A program made the translations under genes and the position numbers. Under the pieces are notes generated by a model. It made no database searches. It had not been told where the DNA came from and saw nothing but the letters and a program-made list of their open reading frames with translations. Positions 20,304 through 30,158 of a stretch of DNA of 64,000 bases are shown here, piece after piece (position 1 is the first letter of the stretch; each line of letters starts with the position of its first letter). Origin of the DNA: Kiloniella litopenaei (GTDB lineage: Bacteria > Pseudomonadota > Alphaproteobacteria > Kiloniellales > Kiloniellaceae). The DNA lies in assembly GCF_000982415.1 (NCBI RefSeq), contig NZ_LANI01000031.1, positions 1 through 64,000 on the forward strand, written 5' to 3'.

Positions 20304-21104
20304 TCAGGCCAACAAGACGTCAGTTACAAACTTCACGCCCGGGTAAGCAAGGGTCAATAATAAATAAACAGCTAGAACAAACCGAACCGCATTCTGCCCC
20401 CGTATCCCAATAAATTTATGTAATATCAAAAGAACGGCAATAACAACAAATGCAACCAAGGCAAGAAGTGATTTATGATCAAAATCCAGTAGATGACCTG
20501 ACGCAGAATACTGACGAGCAAACCCGGTTAATATCCCCAATCCCAAGACAGCTTCTGCCATTGTTAGCAAACTGACCTGAAATCGATCGGCATCATAAAC
20601 CGATGGCAATTTGATTAGAAATGGGCTTTCGACCTTCTTTAATTTCAAGGCTCGTTCTCGTAATTGCACAGACACTGCGGAAATGGCGGCCAATGTACAC
20701 AACGCATAAGTCAAGATGGATGCTAAAATATGCAAGACCAACCAGTTATCCATACTTTCTATCGGAGTAGCAGTCGCTGATTGCCCCTCCCAAGCAACGG
20801 CAAAAACACCAAGTAGAAACAAATAAGGCGCAAGGAGCAACGCAAGTTTTTCAAACTCTTTAACAAGTAAAGAGAAACACAAAAACAACAAAAGGCTTAA
20901 TGATATCGTTATCCAAAGCGATATACTTACCCCCCCATCCCAATGCCCCATAAGGTGGATCATCGTGGTGAAGCTGGCACCAAACATTGCAATCAACAAA
21001 GCCCCCCTCATCAGAAGAGACGAGCTGTCCGTCTTTGATACCCAGGGTATTAATATCGCGGGCAACATCAGAACAAGTGCAAGCATTCCCCAAAAAACGG
21101 TCAT
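20304..21104 (-). CDS. CcsA/YpjD-type membrane protein (cytochrome c assembly family)
   Basis: 266 residues with about eight membrane helices. The segment WLVLHILASILTYALCTLAAISA (about 124-146) holds a conserved histidine at the start of a helix, and FDHKSLLALVAF (about 209-220) holds another; the end LAYPGVKFVTDVLL is typical of the YpjD/HemX-like branch of PF01578. It lacks the WAW-rich haem motif of true CcmC/CcmF/CcsA, so a direct role in cytochrome c maturation is not established; E. coli YpjD has no firm function. It diverges from ispDF. Its more usual neighbour in other proteobacteria is ffh, so this location is a local arrangement. Confidence 0.75.
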   Translation of the reverse strand: MTVFWGMLALVLMLPAILIPWVSKTDSSSLLMRGALLIAMFGASFTTMIHLMGHWDGGVSISLWITISLSLLLFLCFSLLVKEFEKLALLLAPYLFLLGVFAVAWEGQSATATPIESMDNWLVLHILASILTYALCTLAAISAVSVQLRERALKLKKVESPFLIKLPSVYDADRFQVSLLTMAEAVLGLGILTGFARQYSASGHLLDFDHKSLLALVAFVVIAVLLILHKFIGIRGQNAVRFVLAVYLLLTLAYPGVKFVTDVLLA

Positions 21105-21211
21105 AATCTTACCTTCTTACTAGACATCTGATTAGCCTTTGTTACATATCATTTTGTTACTACTGTAAATTAGCCTAGATTGGCAAGAATCGAAATCAGG
21201 AGAATAGGTTT

Positions 21212-22411
21212 ATGTCCGGTACCTGGGCAATCATTGTCGCTGCGGGCAGAGGCAGCCGTATAGGATCTGACCTCCCCAAGCAGTATCATAGGCTAAGTGA
21301 TACCAGTATTCTTGCCCTGACACTCGATAATTTTTCTAAACACCCATGTGTAGATGGCATCCTTGTTGTCATTCACGCCGATGACGAAGAGCTTTTTCAG
21401 CGTGAATGCAGTGAATTTGCTGATAAAGTTCTCACGACCCACGGCGGTGCAACACGCCAGGAATCAGTTTTAAATGGTTTACTAGCCTTGGAAAGCACCC
21501 GCCCTGATATTGTTCTTGTCCATGATGCCGCACGTCCCTTTACCAATCACGATGTCATCACCAATCTTATTCATGCAGGCACATCTGGAAAAGCAGCAAT
21601 CGCTGCTTCCCCCGTTGTGGACAGCCTTAAGCAGGCTGCAGATAACATCATTTTAAAAAATGTCGATCGAAACGGGCTTTGGCACGCACAAACACCGCAG
21701 GCATTTCCCTTTGATATTATACGTAATGCGCATCTTGCTATAAAAGATCTTTCAAAATACACGGATGATGCCGCAGTTGCAGAAGCAAACGGGCATCAGA
21801 TATCTATTGTAACGTCCGGCAAAGAGAATTTTAAAATTACAACACCGGAAGATTTGGTTCAGGCAACCATGATCGTCAACAACCGACAAACTAAAGAGTA
21901 TAAAATGCCCAAAGAGCATCAAATGGAAAGCAGAACCGGCTTCGGATATGATGTCCACTGCTTTGAAGAAGGCGATCATGTCACACTTTGCGGGGTTGAT
22001 ATTCCGCATACAAAAAAACTCAAGGGCCATTCTGATGCTGATGTTGGTCTGCACGCATTAACCGATGCGATCCTTGGCGCACTATGCGAAGGTGATATTG
22101 GAACTCACTTCCCCCCGAGCGATCCGCAATGGAAAGGTGCCCTGTCAGACCAGTTTCTGATCTTTGCGCGCGACCGAGTTCTTGCAAGGCAAGGGAAAAT
22201 AATACATGTCGATGTAACGCTTGTTTGTGAACAACCCAAAATCGGCCCAAACAGAGAATTAATGGTTGCAAAAATGGCTAACATTCTGGATATCAGCCCC
22301 AACCGCGTCAGCATAAAGGCCACCACATCGGAAAAGCTTGGCTTTACAGGGCGAGAAGAAGGTATTGCGGCACAGGCAGTTGCGACCATTCAACTTCCTT
22401 CAACTGACTAA
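21212..22411 (+). CDS. ispDF: Bifunctional IspD/IspF enzyme of the MEP pathway
   Basis: 399 residues. The N-terminal half (1 to about 225) is IspD, 2-C-methyl-D-erythritol 4-phosphate cytidylyltransferase, with AAGRGSRIGSDLPKQY and DAARPF. The C-terminal half (about 240-399) is IspF, MECDP synthase, with GFGYDVHCF (metal ligands D and H), KGHSDADVGLHAL and FTGREEGIAAQAVA. The fusion catalyses two non-consecutive steps of non-mevalonate isoprenoid synthesis and is common in alphaproteobacteria. A good Shine-Dalgarno (CAGGAGAA) precedes the ATG. It leads a plus-strand cluster with pgpA, cinA and a CPBP protease. Confidence 0.98.
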   Translation: MSGTWAIIVAAGRGSRIGSDLPKQYHRLSDTSILALTLDNFSKHPCVDGILVVIHADDEELFQRECSEFADKVLTTHGGATRQESVLNGLLALESTRPDIVLVHDAARPFTNHDVITNLIHAGTSGKAAIAASPVVDSLKQAADNIILKNVDRNGLWHAQTPQAFPFDIIRNAHLAIKDLSKYTDDAAVAEANGHQISIVTSGKENFKITTPEDLVQATMIVNNRQTKEYKMPKEHQMESRTGFGYDVHCFEEGDHVTLCGVDIPHTKKLKGHSDADVGLHALTDAILGALCEGDIGTHFPPSDPQWKGALSDQFLIFARDRVLARQGKIIHVDVTLVCEQPKIGPNRELMVAKMANILDISPNRVSIKATTSEKLGFTGREEGIAAQAVATIQLPSTD

Positions 22412-22461
22412 ATAAGCCAAGCCAAAAAATACAGGCAAAACAACTTCGTAAAGACAAACAT

Positions 22462-22965
22462 ATGTCTCAGACAAAACTCTCATTTTTCCACCCAGCTTCT
22501 CTCATCTCCACATGGTTTGGTTCCGGGCTTATTAAGTTTGCCCCGGGCACTTGGGGATCACTGGCTGCCCTTCCTTTTGCCTGGGTTATTTCAAGCTACA
22601 CAGGCTCAATCGGTTTAATCATCGCCTCCCTTATTGCATATGGTGTTGGCATATGGGCAAGTGGTCAATATTCCACAGCACTTGGGAAAGAAGATCCCGG
22701 GGCTGTTGTTATTGACGAAGTGGCAGGCCAATGGCTAGCTCTCGCTTTTGTGCCGTTAAATCCAACACTTTACCTAATCAGCTTTCTGATCTTCCGTTTC
22801 TTCGACATCGTCAAAGTATTTCCGGCTAACTGGCTAGACCGAAATATCAAGGGTGGGCTCGGTATTATGTCGGACGATATGGTTGCCGGATTATATGCCC
22901 TGATAACATTTTACCTTCTATATGAATTTATCCCCTATACTAGTGAGATTCTACAACGTATTTAG
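22462..22965 (+). CDS. pgpA: Phosphatidylglycerophosphatase A
   Basis: 167 residues with four hydrophobic segments. The family signatures GSGLIKFAPGTWGSLAALPFAW (about 21-42) and VVIDEVAGQWLAL (about 83-95) are complete, including the DE pair that binds the phosphate ester metal. It removes the phosphate from phosphatidylglycerophosphate to make phosphatidylglycerol at the inner membrane. It lies 50 nt after ispDF and 9 nt before the cinA-type gene, a common order in alphaproteobacteria. Confidence 0.95.
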   Translation: MSQTKLSFFHPASLISTWFGSGLIKFAPGTWGSLAALPFAWVISSYTGSIGLIIASLIAYGVGIWASGQYSTALGKEDPGAVVIDEVAGQWLALAFVPLNPTLYLISFLIFRFFDIVKVFPANWLDRNIKGGLGIMSDDMVAGLYALITFYLLYEFIPYTSEILQRI

Positions 22966-22974
22966 GAGGCCATA

Positions 22975-23466
22975 ATGTCTCTAACAACAGAGATTGAAAC
23001 ACTTGCGGAAGAGGTTCTTGACCTCTGTCGAGTAAAAGGCCTGCAAATTGCCACTGCAGAATCCTGTACCGGAGGGTTAATTGTTGGGGCTTTAACTGAA
23101 ATCTCAGGGTCTTCAGATGTTGTGGACAGAGGTTTTGTGACCTATTCGAACGAAGCCAAACATGAAATGCTTGGCGTACGCATAGAGCAAATATCCATGC
23201 ATGGTGCTGTCAGTTCACCCGTCGCGTCATCAATGGCCGAAGGTGCGATGAAGTTTTCCAATGCCCAACTAACGGTGTCAGTAACAGGTATCGCAGGTCC
23301 AGGCGGCGGCACATCACAAAAACCTGTCGGAACAGTATTCATTGGTACAGCAATGGAAAATGACCGCACGCTTTATCAAAGTTACCACTTTGACGGGGAC
23401 CGAGCAGCTATTCGAGAACAAACCGTTCATGCTGCGCTTTCATTTTTAAAAAACAGGCTTATATGA
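22975..23466 (+). CDS. pncC: CinA-family nicotinamide-nucleotide amidohydrolase
   Basis: 163 residues, equal to the C-terminal (CinA/PncC) domain alone. Conserved blocks are TAESCTGGLIVGALTEISGSS (about 25-45), RGFVTYSNEAKHEMLGV, and VTGIAGPGGGTSQKPVGTVF (about 105-124). The stand-alone domain deamidates nicotinamide mononucleotide to nicotinate mononucleotide, recycling NMN made by DNA ligase. A clear GGAGG precedes the ATG. The stop overlaps the start of the CPBP gene (ATGA), so the two are coupled. Confidence 0.93.
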   Translation: MSLTTEIETLAEEVLDLCRVKGLQIATAESCTGGLIVGALTEISGSSDVVDRGFVTYSNEAKHEMLGVRIEQISMHGAVSSPVASSMAEGAMKFSNAQLTVSVTGIAGPGGGTSQKPVGTVFIGTAMENDRTLYQSYHFDGDRAAIREQTVHAALSFLKNRLI

Positions 23467-24227
23467 ATAAAGATACTGACGAACAAACATCGTCACTAAC
23501 CCCTCGCCCCTCACTCTCGGATATTCCGCTCAGCCAACTTGTCTTGGCATTTATCGTTTTTTTGATCGCGATCAAAGGCATTGCCTATTTTTTATCAGCC
23601 TTTTTCTCAACAGCGGAAAACGGTTCATCCGTCTCATTTCCACTTATCTTTTTGGTTCTCATTCAGAACTTACTTATTCTGATTATTGTTCGGCATTTCC
23701 TGTTACAAAAATATAGTTTGGGTTGGCACAATCTTGGTTTGGTTCGAACATCGGCAAACTGGTGTTATCGTGCCGCGCTTTTGACGCTGCCGCTGGTTAT
23801 TATTGTTGGTATTGTAAACTCTACCGTCACACAGCTGATCAGTTCGGACTTTGTTAATCCACAGCTTGAAATGCTGGCCCCTCAAGGATTTAAGTGGGAC
23901 GCTTATATTCTGACTATGATTGCAACGGGCATTATTGCCCCCTTTGCAGAGGAAATAGTATTCAGGGGTGTTATTCTGGGATGGCTTGACCAGAAACTCG
24001 GCAAATATCTCGCGATTTTAATCAGTTCGTTTCTTTTTGGATCAACACACGGTATTCCCGCCTTAATACCGGCCTTAACAGTCGCTGGAATAGCCTTTTC
24101 ATTAATCGTATACAAAAGCCAGTCTCTTTGGCCTGCAATCATCCTGCATTCGGGCTTTAATATGTTTATGACAACAGCGCTTTACTACGCTCTTTCTCAA
24201 GGCGTCAATCTTCCCGGTGCGAGCTAA
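23463..24227 (+). CDS. CPBP-family intramembrane metalloprotease
   Basis: 254 residues with about six membrane helices after a short polar N-terminus. The CPBP (Abi) motifs are visible: motif 1 FAEEIVFRGVILG (EExxxR), motif 2 FGSTHG, and motif 3 LHSGFNMF near the C-terminus. Characterised relatives cleave membrane proteins or process bacteriocin and CAAX-type peptides; the substrate here is unknown. The 4-nt overlap with the upstream CinA-type gene places it in the ispDF-pgpA-pncC cluster. Confidence 0.87.
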   Translation: MNKDTDEQTSSLTPRPSLSDIPLSQLVLAFIVFLIAIKGIAYFLSAFFSTAENGSSVSFPLIFLVLIQNLLILIIVRHFLLQKYSLGWHNLGLVRTSANWCYRAALLTLPLVIIVGIVNSTVTQLISSDFVNPQLEMLAPQGFKWDAYILTMIATGIIAPFAEEIVFRGVILGWLDQKLGKYLAILISSFLFGSTHGIPALIPALTVAGIAFSLIVYKSQSLWPAIILHSGFNMFMTTALYYALSQGVNLPGAS

Positions 24228-24308
24228 ATTTTTGTTTTTAAAGTTACCAGTAAAGCAACTGAGTACTGGCTTATGGATAGTGTTCTTGCTTAGATCCTTG
24301 AGAAGATA

Positions 24309-24761
24309 CTAAATTTTCTCGCCATCATAAGGCTCATACAGGACCGCAGCTCTGGTTTCAAATGCGTGAACCATACGCCTGACAGCTTCATGAAAAAAAG
24401 GTTCCATGATCATTTGCAACATTTTTGACTTAAATTCAAAATCCACATGAAAATCGACCAGACAACCTTCGGAATGCTCTTCAAAGACCCAAGTGTTTGT
24501 CAGGTATTTAAAGGGACCGTCAACATAGGCTACGTCAATACGAAGCTGCTCCCTGTGAAGATCCACCCGGCTGGTAAACTTCTCCCTGACCATCTTAAAA
24601 CCGATAATCAGGTCCGCAAATATTCTTGTATCCTGTCGGCGCTTTATGCGCGCGCCCACGCACCAGGGCAAGAAATCTGGATATCGCTCGACATCGGCGA
24701 CCATTTCAAAAACTTGCTCTGGTTTGAAATTCAGTACTTTTTTTTCAGCGTGAACGGGCAT
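24309..24761 (-). CDS. RatA/Coq10-family START-domain protein
   Basis: 150 residues forming one START-like fold. Typical family sequence is VFEMVADVERYPDFLPWCVGARI (about 18-40) and VDFHVDFEFKSKMLQMIMEPFFHEAVRRMVHAFETRA near the end. In E. coli the homologue was named RatA; mitochondrial and other homologues (Coq10) bind ubiquinone and help respiration. In an alphaproteobacterium next to lipA and pdh, a quinone-related role is the more natural guess, but that is inference. The gene follows lipA by 15 nt, so the two are likely cotranscribed. Confidence 0.9.
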   Translation of the reverse strand: MPVHAEKKVLNFKPEQVFEMVADVERYPDFLPWCVGARIKRRQDTRIFADLIIGFKMVREKFTSRVDLHREQLRIDVAYVDGPFKYLTNTWVFEEHSEGCLVDFHVDFEFKSKMLQMIMEPFFHEAVRRMVHAFETRAAVLYEPYDGEKI

Positions 24762-24776
24762 TTCTAATGTCCAAAA

Positions 24777-25796
24777 TCAAGAACGAGACAGCTTTTCTTC
24801 TCTGGCTTTTCTCAATTCCTGGAAATCTTCATCAGCATGATAGGATGAACGTGTCAAAGGTGTAGATGCAACATGCAAGAAGCCTTTGTTATAAGCCATC
24901 TTCTCATAAAACTTGAATTCTTCCGGATCAACAAAACGATCAACAGGATGATGTTTTGGTGTTGGTTGTAAATACTGACCGATTGTCAGAAAATCTATGT
25001 CGGCAGAACGCATATCATCCATAACCTGAAGGACTTCATCTTTACTTTCCCCCAAACCGACCATCAGCCCGGATTTGGTAAAAAGTGTTGGATCAAGTTC
25101 TTTAGCGCGGTCCAGAATTTTCAAACTGTGGTAATAGCGGGCACCTGGGCGTACGGATGTATATAAACGCGGAACAGTTTCCAGATTGTGGTTAAACACA
25201 TCCGGTTTTGCCTTCACAACGACTTCCAACGCGCCATCCTTATGCCTGAAATCAGGTGTCAGAATTTCAATCGTTGTATCCGGCGCATCTTTTCGTGTTG
25301 CAGCAATTACTTTTGAGAAATGCTCGGCACCACCATCATCTAGATCGTCACGGTCCACCGATGTAATCACCACATGGCGCAGCTGTAGCTTGGCAACCGC
25401 CGCCGCAACGCTATATGGCTCAAGCGGGCTTAACGGATTGGGTTTCCCCGTTGCAATATTACAGAATGAACAGGCGCGGGTACAAATCCCGCCCATAATC
25501 ATCATGGTGGCGTGTTTTTTAGACCAGCATTCGCCAATGTTGGGGCACGCAGCCTCTTCACACACCGTATGAAGATTGTTATCACGCATTAGTTTGCGCG
25601 TTTCCTGATATCCCTTGGATACTGGGGCTTTTACTCTGATCCAGGACGGTTTGCGCTGGATGGGAGAGTCGGGACGTTTGGCCTTTTCAGGGTGCCGCAT
25701 CTTCGCACGGTCATCCTTTGAGGAAATAATACGCTCTGCACGTTCTTTTCCCTCGAGCTGGGATGTTGTCTGTTCTGAAACCATGGTTTCTGTCAT
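24777..25796 (-). CDS. lipA: Lipoyl synthase LipA
   Basis: 339 residues from the ATG at 25794-25796 (a TTG one codon upstream is disfavoured). It is a radical SAM enzyme with two iron-sulfur sites: auxiliary cluster cysteines C79, C84 and C90 (in [12 protein letters not shown]) and the radical-SAM CxxxCxxC at C105, C109 and C112. The C-terminal RSSYHAD gives the conserved serine ligand. It inserts two sulfur atoms into octanoyl groups, making the lipoyl cofactor for PdhB and PdhC encoded just upstream, which fits its place after lpd. The first 50 residues are polar and variable. Confidence 0.98.
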   Translation of the reverse strand: MTETMVSEQTTSQLEGKERAERIISSKDDRAKMRHPEKAKRPDSPIQRKPSWIRVKAPVSKGYQETRKLMRDNNLHTVCEEAACPNIGECWSKKHATMMIMGGICTRACSFCNIATGKPNPLSPLEPYSVAAAVAKLQLRHVVITSVDRDDLDDGGAEHFSKVIAATRKDAPDTTIEILTPDFRHKDGALEVVVKAKPDVFNHNLETVPRLYTSVRPGARYYHSLKILDRAKELDPTLFTKSGLMVGLGESKDEVLQVMDDMRSADIDFLTIGQYLQPTPKHHPVDRFVDPEEFKFYEKMAYNKGFLHVASTPLTRSSYHADEDFQELRKAREEKLSRS

Positions 25797-25857
25797 CAAC
25801 TAACTCCGACCATTTCGTGAACCAATCCTACAATGGAAGAGGTTTACACGCCGTTAC

Positions 25858-25887
25858 TAACAGGAAGGCATAAGTACCTTCCTGTTA
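25858..25887 (-). other. Stem-loop in the lpd-lipA gap
   Basis: An 11-bp perfect inverted repeat, TAACAGGAAGG (25858-25868) and CCTTCCTGTTA (25877-25887), flanks an 8-nt loop. It lies 69 nt after the lpd stop on the minus strand. No T-run follows on that strand, so it is not a textbook terminator; it may be an mRNA processing or stability element, or a weak attenuator, between the pdh genes and lipA-ratA. Confidence 0.6.
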
Positions 25888-25955
25888 CATGCTGCAATAC
25901 ATATGGAATTACAACAAAATCTCAAGCACTAAGATTGCCTGCGGCAAAATCACAC

Positions 25956-27353
25956 CTAGAAGTGAATTGCCCGACCATAGGCATCCAGAACGGATTCATG
26001 CATCATCTCTGACAAGGTTGGATGCGGGAAGACAGTATGCATAAGCTCTTCTTCCGTTGTCTCAAGCCCCATCGCAACGACAAATCCCTGAATAAGTTCA
26101 GTGACTTCCGCGCCAATCATATGCGCGCCAAGCAGTTCACCTGTCTTGGCATCAAAGATTGTTTTAATCAGACCTTCGGCCTCACCAAGTGCAATAGCCT
26201 TTCCGTTACCGGCAAAGGGGAAACGGCCGATTTTAACGTCGCGTCCTTCTGCTTTGGCCGTCTGTTCATTCAGACCAACCGATGCAATTTGCGGATGGCA
26301 ATAAGTACAACCGGGAATCTTGGACTTATCAATCGGATGCGCAGACAAACCTGCAATCTTTTCAATACAAACAACACCTTCGTGTTCAGCCTTGTGCGCA
26401 AGCATTGGCGGCCCAGCCACATCACCGATCGCATAAACACCGGGTACATTTGTCCGTGAGAACTCATCCGTAACAATACAGCCACGATCAGTTTTGATAC
26501 CAAGAGCTTCGAGGCCAAGGTTTTCAATATTACCAACAACCCCAACCGCTGAAATCACACGATCAACGGTGATCTGCTCAGTCTTGCCATTTTTCTCCAG
26601 CGTTGCGGTAACCTGGTTGGCTTTCTTATCCAGCTTGCTGACCTTGGTGCCTGTGCGGAACTTCAAGCCATGTTTGCCCAACTGCTTTTGGGCCAGCTTT
26701 GAAATCTCATCATCTTCCACAGGCAAAATTTTATCGAAAATCTCAACCACAGTAACGTCTGCGCCAAGTGTGCTGTAAAAATCAGCAAACTCGATACCAA
26801 TAGCGCCTGAACCAACCACCAGTAACGACTTTGGCATTGTATCGGGACGCAAAGCTTCACGATAGGTCCAAACCAGCTTGCCGTCAGGCTCTAACCCCGG
26901 AAGAGTGCGGGCACGTGCCCCCGTCGCAATGATAATATTTTTGGCCGTTAAGGCCGTTTTTTTCTTATCTTTGCCCTCAACGGTCATTTTGCCAGCAGCG
27001 GTTAAAGTTCCCGTGCCATCAAAGACCGTTACCTTGTTTTTCTTGAGAAGGTGACCAACGCCGCCATTTAATTGCTTGGAAACACCTTTGGAACGTTCAA
27101 CGATTTTCTGCAGATCAAAACTGACATTTGACGCAGAAAGACCATAGTCTTCCGCATGCTTCATGTTTCGGTAAATTTCTGCAGAACGCAGAAGTGCTTT
27201 CGTTGGAATGCATCCCCAATTCAAACAAATCCCGCCGAGGTGATCTTTCTCAACAACAGCCGTTTTCAGGCCAAGCTGTGCTGAACGGATCGCAGTTACA
27301 TACCCGCCAGGGCCACCACCGAGAACGATAACATCAAAGTTAGTATCACTCAT
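25956..27353 (-). CDS. lpdA: Dihydrolipoyl dehydrogenase (E3)
   Basis: 465 residues: FAD-binding start VIVLGGGPGGYVTAIRSAQLG, redox-active disulfide C43/C48 in GGICLNWGCIPTKALL, NAD-binding LLVVGSGAIGIEFADFYSTLG near 175-195, and the dimer-interface catalytic HPHPTLSE near the C-terminus. It reoxidises dihydrolipoyl groups of the pyruvate dehydrogenase complex. It follows pdhC by 12 nt in the pdh operon. Because it is the pdh-linked copy, other lipoamide dehydrogenases may exist elsewhere in the genome. Confidence 0.97.
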   Translation of the reverse strand: MSDTNFDVIVLGGGPGGYVTAIRSAQLGLKTAVVEKDHLGGICLNWGCIPTKALLRSAEIYRNMKHAEDYGLSASNVSFDLQKIVERSKGVSKQLNGGVGHLLKKNKVTVFDGTGTLTAAGKMTVEGKDKKKTALTAKNIIIATGARARTLPGLEPDGKLVWTYREALRPDTMPKSLLVVGSGAIGIEFADFYSTLGADVTVVEIFDKILPVEDDEISKLAQKQLGKHGLKFRTGTKVSKLDKKANQVTATLEKNGKTEQITVDRVISAVGVVGNIENLGLEALGIKTDRGCIVTDEFSRTNVPGVYAIGDVAGPPMLAHKAEHEGVVCIEKIAGLSAHPIDKSKIPGCTYCHPQIASVGLNEQTAKAEGRDVKIGRFPFAGNGKAIALGEAEGLIKTIFDAKTGELLGAHMIGAEVTELIQGFVVAMGLETTEEELMHTVFPHPTLSEMMHESVLDAYGRAIHF

Positions 27354-27365
27354 AGTTTCATTCTC

Positions 27366-28718
27366 CTAAAGAAGCATGGAGAGAGGTTCTTGGATCAGAG
27401 CCTTGAACGCCGCCATATACTCGGCCCCAACCGCACCATCGACGACACGGTGATCAACAGACAGCGTACAGGTCATCACTGTTGCAATTGCCAAGGCACC
27501 ATCTTTGACAACAGGGCGCTGTTCTCCGGCACCAACCGCAAGAATACATCCCTGTGGCGGGTTGATAATGGCAGAGAAGTCTTTGATACCAAACATACCA
27601 AGGTTAGAGATTGAGAAGGTCCCACCCTGATATTCTTCCGGTTTCAGCTTGCCATCGCGTGCACGACCGGCCAGATCTTTCATTTCCTCAGAAATAACAC
27701 CAAGCCCTTTGTTCTGAGCAGCTTTAATGATTGGCGTAATCAAACCTGATGGCGTTGCGACAGCCACAGAGATATCTGCATTTTTATAGCTAAGAATACC
27801 TTCATCACTGAATGATGCGTTTGCAGCCGGAACCTTTTTCAAAGCCAAAGCCGCAGCGCGAATAACAAAATCATTCACGGAAATTTTCACATCTCCGCTT
27901 GCATTCAATTCTTTACGGAATGCCAACAACTTATCCATTTCACAATCAACCGTCAGGTAGAAATGTGGAACGGTCTGCTTGGACTCGCTCAGACGATTGG
28001 CAATGACACGACGCATGGAGCTCAACGGTTCCAGTTCGTATTGCATACCAAGCATATCCGCAAGTTCTCGTGCATTTGGTCCCGACGCAACAGGCGCAGC
28101 CTTAGCCGGAGCCACAGCAGAAGTTGCAGCCGGAGCACCTGCTTTGCCAATACCCTGTTCCAGAGCAGACAAGATATCAGCCTTTACAATGCGTCCATGA
28201 GGGCCAGAACCCTTAAGGGCAGAAAGATCAAGATCTTCCTGAGAAGCCATCCGTCTGGCAAGCGGACTTGCAAAAATACGTTCACCACTTGCTGAGACAG
28301 GAGCAGGTGCTGCGGAGGATGATTTTGCAGACGATGATTTTGCAGGCGATGATTTTGAAGAGGATGTTTCTTCTGTCGTAGGCTCAGCTGGTTTAGCTTC
28401 TTCTTTCTTCGATTCAGCTTGGGCAGCAGGTGCTTCTGATTCCGTAGAAACGTTCTCTAACGCGCTTTCATCTTCGTCTTCTTCCAACAGGATAGCAATC
28501 GTGTGATTAACCGCCACCCCTTCTGTGCCGCCGGGAACAAGGATCTTGGCAATCGTACCTTCGTCAACGGCCTCAACTTCCATTGTGGCTTTATCAGTTT
28601 CAATTTCAGCAAGCACATCGCCGGAATTCACTGTATCACCTTCGTTCACCAACCAACGGGCCAGTGTGCCTTCTGTCATCGTAGGCGACAGGGCGGGCAT
28701 AAGAATATTTATAGGCAT
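27366..28718 (-). CDS. pdhC: Pyruvate dehydrogenase E2, dihydrolipoamide acetyltransferase
   Basis: 450 residues: one lipoyl domain (1-80) with the lipoylated K43 in ETDKATME, an Ala/Glu/Ser-rich flexible linker (about 85-145) with [10 protein letters not shown]-type repeats, a peripheral-subunit-binding domain ([24 protein letters not shown], about 150-175), a second linker, and the catalytic domain ending with DHRVVDG (D422, H423). It transfers acetyl groups to CoA and forms the core of the complex. It lies 21 nt downstream of pdhB. Confidence 0.97.
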   Translation of the reverse strand: MPINILMPALSPTMTEGTLARWLVNEGDTVNSGDVLAEIETDKATMEVEAVDEGTIAKILVPGGTEGVAVNHTIAILLEEDEDESALENVSTESEAPAAQAESKKEEAKPAEPTTEETSSSKSSPAKSSSAKSSSAAPAPVSASGERIFASPLARRMASQEDLDLSALKGSGPHGRIVKADILSALEQGIGKAGAPAATSAVAPAKAAPVASGPNARELADMLGMQYELEPLSSMRRVIANRLSESKQTVPHFYLTVDCEMDKLLAFRKELNASGDVKISVNDFVIRAAALALKKVPAANASFSDEGILSYKNADISVAVATPSGLITPIIKAAQNKGLGVISEEMKDLAGRARDGKLKPEEYQGGTFSISNLGMFGIKDFSAIINPPQGCILAVGAGEQRPVVKDGALAIATVMTCTLSVDHRVVDGAVGAEYMAAFKALIQEPLSMLL

Positions 28719-28739
28719 CGTATTTCTCCCCTGCTCTGC

Positions 28740-30131
28740 TTATGAGCGATAGCAGACTTCTTTGGCCGAAGTAATAATGTGAGAACTCTGAGGTAGCGCT
28801 AGCTGCTCAAGGTTCGCGGCATAAGGCAACGGAACATCGACGCCGGCAACACGCTGAACAGGAGCATCAAGATAATCAAATGCCTGCTCCATAACCATGG
28901 CCGAAATCTCAGACCCAACACCAGAGAAAGCCCACCCCTCTTCAACTGTCACCAACCGGTTGGTCTTGCGCACAGAATTAAGGATGGTTTCGGTATCCAG
29001 CGGACGAATTGTTCTCAAGTCGATAACTTCGGCCGAAATACCCTCTTTAGCCAGTTCCTCAGCGGCTTCCAAAGCCTTTCCAACCATGATAGAGAAAGTC
29101 ACAATGGTTACATCCGTTCCCGGGCGAACAATCTTGGCTTTGCCGATTGGCACAGTCCAGTCGTCTGTATCCGGTACGTCAAAGCTTTGTCCGTATAGAA
29201 GTTCATTTTCCAGGAAGATCACCGGGTTTGGATCACGGATCGCAGACTTAAGCAGCCCCTTGGCATCAGCTGCAGAATAAGGCGATACAACTTTAAGACC
29301 CGGGCAATGGGCATACCAGCTTGCGTAACACTGAGAATGCTGGGCACCAACACGCGCTGCGGCACCGTTAGGACCACGGAAAACAATCGGACTGCTCACC
29401 TGACCACCAGACATATAACGTGTTTTTGCAGCAGAGTTGATAATGTGATCAATCGCCTGCATCGCAAAGTTGAACGTCATAAATTCTACAATCGGGTTCA
29501 GGCCATAGAATGCAGCACCAACACCGAGACCAGCAAAACCATGTTCTGTAATTGGTGTATCGATGACACGCTTGGCCCCAAACTCGTCAAGCAGCCCCTG
29601 ACTGATCTTATACGCCCCTTGGTACTGAGCGACTTCTTCGCCCATCAGGAATACTTTTTCATTACGACGCATCTCTTCAGCCATTGCATCACGCAAAGCT
29701 TCGCGAACTGTCGTATTTTTAACAGGACCGTCCCATTCGCTCTCTGGCGCAACAGATTCAGCTTTCGGAGCTTCCGGTGCAGAGACGTTAGCCGTCTCGG
29801 ATGCTACCGCAGCCGGTTGAGCTTCTTCAGCTTGAACAGCTGGTGCAGGTGCAGCTGCGGAATAGTTACTCAAATCCGCATCGCTTTCATCTTCTTCTAA
29901 AAGAAGAGCGATTGGTGTGTTCACAGCAACATTATCCGTATCACCGGCGACAAGGATCTTTCCAAGAACCCCGTCATCAACGGCTTCAACTTCCATTGTC
30001 GCTTTATCTGTTTCGATCTCGGCCAGAATATCACCTGATGATACGCTGTCGCCTTCATTTTTCATCCAACGCGCAAGTTTACCCTCTGTCATAGTTGGGG
30101 AAAGCGCAGGCATAAGAATTTCTATTGGCAT
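28740..30131 (-). CDS. pdhB: Pyruvate dehydrogenase E1 beta subunit with N-terminal lipoyl domain
   Basis: 463 residues. The first 80 form a lipoyl domain (K43 in ETDKATME) nearly the same as that of the E2 gene downstream, then an Ala/Pro/Glu-rich linker (about 88-135), then the E1-beta transketolase-like domain starting [21 protein letters not shown]. The lipoyl-E1-beta fusion is typical of alphaproteobacterial pyruvate dehydrogenases. With PdhA it decarboxylates pyruvate using thiamine diphosphate. pdhA lies 27 nt upstream. The gene order E1alpha-E1beta-E2-E3 is complete. Confidence 0.97.
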   Translation of the reverse strand: MPIEILMPALSPTMTEGKLARWMKNEGDSVSSGDILAEIETDKATMEVEAVDDGVLGKILVAGDTDNVAVNTPIALLLEEDESDADLSNYSAAAPAPAVQAEEAQPAAVASETANVSAPEAPKAESVAPESEWDGPVKNTTVREALRDAMAEEMRRNEKVFLMGEEVAQYQGAYKISQGLLDEFGAKRVIDTPITEHGFAGLGVGAAFYGLNPIVEFMTFNFAMQAIDHIINSAAKTRYMSGGQVSSPIVFRGPNGAAARVGAQHSQCYASWYAHCPGLKVVSPYSAADAKGLLKSAIRDPNPVIFLENELLYGQSFDVPDTDDWTVPIGKAKIVRPGTDVTIVTFSIMVGKALEAAEELAKEGISAEVIDLRTIRPLDTETILNSVRKTNRLVTVEEGWAFSGVGSEISAMVMEQAFDYLDAPVQRVAGVDVPLPYAANLEQLALPQSSHIITSAKEVCYRS

Positions 30132-30158
30132 ATTTTCTTCTCCGGAATGACGGACAGC

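Noticed and set aside
24247-24269. CCAGTA/TACTGG hairpin between the converging CPBP and ratA genes as a terminator
   Set aside because: Only 6 bp of stem with an 11-nt loop, and no adjacent T-run on either strand.
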